A stretch of DNA of 7,136 nucleotides, taken from NCBI GenBank assembly GCA_007131625.1, contig SLQC01000051.1, positions 1 to 7,136 on the forward strand. Reading direction: 5' to 3'. Shown here piece by piece: positions 6,601 to 7,136 of this stretch (position 1 is the first letter of the stretch; every line of letters begins with the position of its first letter). The DNA is from Balneolales bacterium. GTDB taxonomy: Bacteria; Bacteroidota; Rhodothermia; Balneolales; Natronogracilivirgulaceae. The notes under the pieces are model-generated. The model made no database searches and was not told the origin of the DNA. It saw only the letters and a program-made list of their open reading frames with translations. Both the position numbers and the translations under genes were made by a program.

Positions 6601-7136
6601 TTCTCCCGGGATTCCTTGGTAATTTTGGTACGTACTTCAATTACTCATTGGCTCAGTCCATTGCGCAACTGGATCGGGATTTTAAGGAAAATCATACCCA
6701 TGTTTTGGCAGATCTGTTTGAGTTTTTGGGGCGCGATGTGGATGACGATGATAAATACATTACACCACTTTCCGGTCAGCGGCCGCATGTATTCAATGCC
6801 GGGTTGGATTACAATCATGGTGGATTTTCGTCCCAGCTTTCCTATCAGTGGGGGGCTCCGTCCATCAGTTCTTTTGGAAGCCGGCAAATTTTGCCACCGG
6901 AACACAGACCCGATCCGTCGACATCAACCGTTTATGTCGACGGTTACAGAGATGCTGCAAATAACTTGTCACTCACCATGAGATACCGGATCACATCCCA
7001 ATTCCAGGTGTGGACGAATGCCTCCAATATGTTGAATCACAGATCTATTGATTACAGATACAAGCGGGAAATTTATCCGACGACGTCTGCCTTGCAGGGA
7101 AGAAAAATAACCATGGGTTTAAGATATCAGTTGTAA
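3696..7136 (+). CDS. TonB-dependent receptor with STN signalling domain, complete (TBDR2)
   Basis: This 1146-residue outer-membrane receptor and signal transducer has these parts in order. Residues 1-34 are a signal peptide (core VWIVGFFAMMVVAG, cleavage after SHA). Residues 35-76 are a spacer of unknown role. About 77-152 is an STN domain (VSFENETVKTAL), which contacts the anti-sigma in signalling receptors. About 174-252 is a carboxypeptidase-regulatory-like beta-sandwich (GEALPGAQVIIQGT, DVDGRYLI). DEISILA (259-265) is a possible TonB box. About 276-382 is the plug, with RQRQSVNIRNIISEEQI, NIRGVGSG, VTMDGQRM and TPDMDADALSG (363-373), the signature of Xanthomonas/Caulobacter-type receptors. 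The rest is barrel, with GGLRVE (795-800), LAFSRSIGRPNF (852-863) and GNPEL (882-886). It ends in GLRYQL, with leucine rather than the usual aromatic residue. It follows fecR by 14 bases and is its likely signalling partner. A loop insertion near 995-1030, absent from TBDR1, contains DVDDDDK. The substrate is unknown; oligosaccharide or siderophore are both possible. Confidence 0.96.
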   Translation: MNCEKSVMSFMTSFRGVWIVGFFAMMVVAGMSHAQDSVYTPLNYSERLETGSINPAMITAYFRVENNENYIDELRQNLTVSFENETVKTALKEIAAQANLGLAYSSEWRSMNEQISFTMVDGTVAEGLKRVLADTEYEAAITRRREIVLVKRLVRQPVMEPVSTAQQGQQEGFGTIIGEITDAESGEALPGAQVIIQGTTIGAATDVDGRYLIRRVSSGDHVVVIQFMGYETEEVEVTIRDGERTTVSRSLQITALMGDEISILARQRGQARALTRQRQSVNIRNIISEEQIDAFGDNTVEGALSRISGMGHGGANIRGVGSGAAVVTMDGQRMGATGNDRSVNINNISADMVQELDVIKVITPDMDADALSGVINISTRRPIGGEKNMNIRVGGGFQDRYMKYAGTEQRAAFSYGDSPSDNFSFGFNFSYQRDPGSRESFNTTWASPRAFNLVDPEDYTESQRALLPDHIFKDGTGDDESRVSDYIQRLSNTLRFNVPVRIGTGLQMTFQPTDITTFHVQGMFNVRNQETSSWTMSYEPEMAAYQSPVHTGNPVRRVQNPGHISYRPRLDESVTHQYTIQVGARHLLDNMDMEYAVGWGHGRNNSNQHRISFQTSIDHDFIFNFDDREEPTVNIAPWSPRTVLQPSELRLLRSGGLDHFIGTSTNNDFKGSLDFTTPFSLGEIKFGSSASLAFIEGNSERLYRDYRSPRTLSDFAHMGNASWNTFGREHATYEIPWLIDLAKWRQFYYNQVPNFSTHERRWALEVETSDYSGGEHTFAGYAMSNTRFGWFSLLGGLRVEHTISLYTGRDATLDIDGAFIGAIDRKVRNDYTNLFPNLQSVIHLGDMTNIRLAFSRSIGRPNFNQLNPHVLRDYRFERVTQGNPELNPMLSNNFDILVEHYFWNVGQISVGLFYKDMKDFVFRATRFLPMTDEEGVELEFGGWEETTFHNGDEATVYGIEFSWQQNYDFLPGFLGNFGTYFNYSLAQSIAQLDRDFKENHTHVLADLFEFLGRDVDDDDKYITPLSGQRPHVFNAGLDYNHGGFSSQLSYQWGAPSISSFGSRQILPPEHRPDPSTSTVYVDGYRDAANNLSLTMRYRITSQFQVWTNASNMLNHRSIDYRYKREIYPTTSALQGRKITMGLRYQL
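6983..6996 (+). repeat. 14-base exact repeat, copy within TBDR2
   Basis: ATACCGGATCACAT occurs here within the codons for MRYRITS of the barrel and again at 2161-2174 in the spacer before the region 4 gene. The corresponding place in TBDR1 (near 1993-2010) reads FRISQ and is only partly similar at base level. The repeat is exact but short, so chance remains a fair explanation. Confidence 0.3.

Noticed and set aside
6735..6755. DVDDDDK read as an engineered protease or affinity-tag site
   Set aside because: It lies in the middle of a natural receptor frame with ordinary neighbouring codons, and TBDR1 has an acidic stretch at the corresponding place; a natural acidic loop is the simpler reading.
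1..7136. CRISPR arrays, tRNA or rRNA genes, insertion sequences
   Set aside because: The genes fill nearly the whole window; I saw no regularly spaced repeats, no RNA-gene signatures, and no transposase frame or terminal inverted repeats.

Overview
The window holds four genes, all on the + strand and tightly packed. In order they are the 3' part of a TonB-dependent outer-membrane receptor (TBDR1), a very short sigma-70 region 4 protein, a FecR-type anti-sigma factor, and a complete second TonB-dependent receptor (TBDR2) that is clearly a paralog of the first. The combination points to the Bacteroidota/Balneolota/Rhodothermota side of the FCB group. The signs are an ECF-type sigma with a FecR protein and a receptor, a receptor carrying both an STN and a carboxypeptidase-regulatory-like domain, a FecR with the Bacteroidota-style C-terminal domain, and an A-rich fecR leader without a usable Shine-Dalgarno. 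This assignment is by family resemblance only; no rRNA or other marker is present.

Layout: 1-2154 is TBDR1, cut by the left edge just before the end of its plug domain. After 21 bases comes the small region 4 protein (2176-2484), then a 78-base leader, then fecR (2563-3681). After 14 bases with a good ribosome binding site comes TBDR2 (3696-7136), whose stop codon is the last codon of the window. No gap is longer than about 80 bases. I see no RNA gene, CRISPR array, insertion sequence or convincing terminator.

How they should work together (inference from cell-surface signalling systems such as FecA-FecR-FecI): substrate binding at TBDR2 is passed through its periplasmic STN domain to the periplasmic part of the FecR protein. 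The FecR protein then acts through its cytoplasmic N-terminus on an ECF sigma factor that transcribes the receptor genes. Both receptors have the plug signature of the Xanthomonas/Caulobacter-type TonB receptors, a group often tied to oligosaccharide uptake; the actual substrate cannot be read from the sequence.

The main oddity is the sigma gene. It has a good region 4 helix-turn-helix but no region 2 (the core-binding, -10-melting part), and there is no room for one because the stop codon of TBDR1 lies 21 bases upstream. Either it is the remnant of a rearrangement that fused two receptor loci, or it is a stand-alone region 4 protein that needs a region 2 partner encoded elsewhere. This is the observation most worth following.
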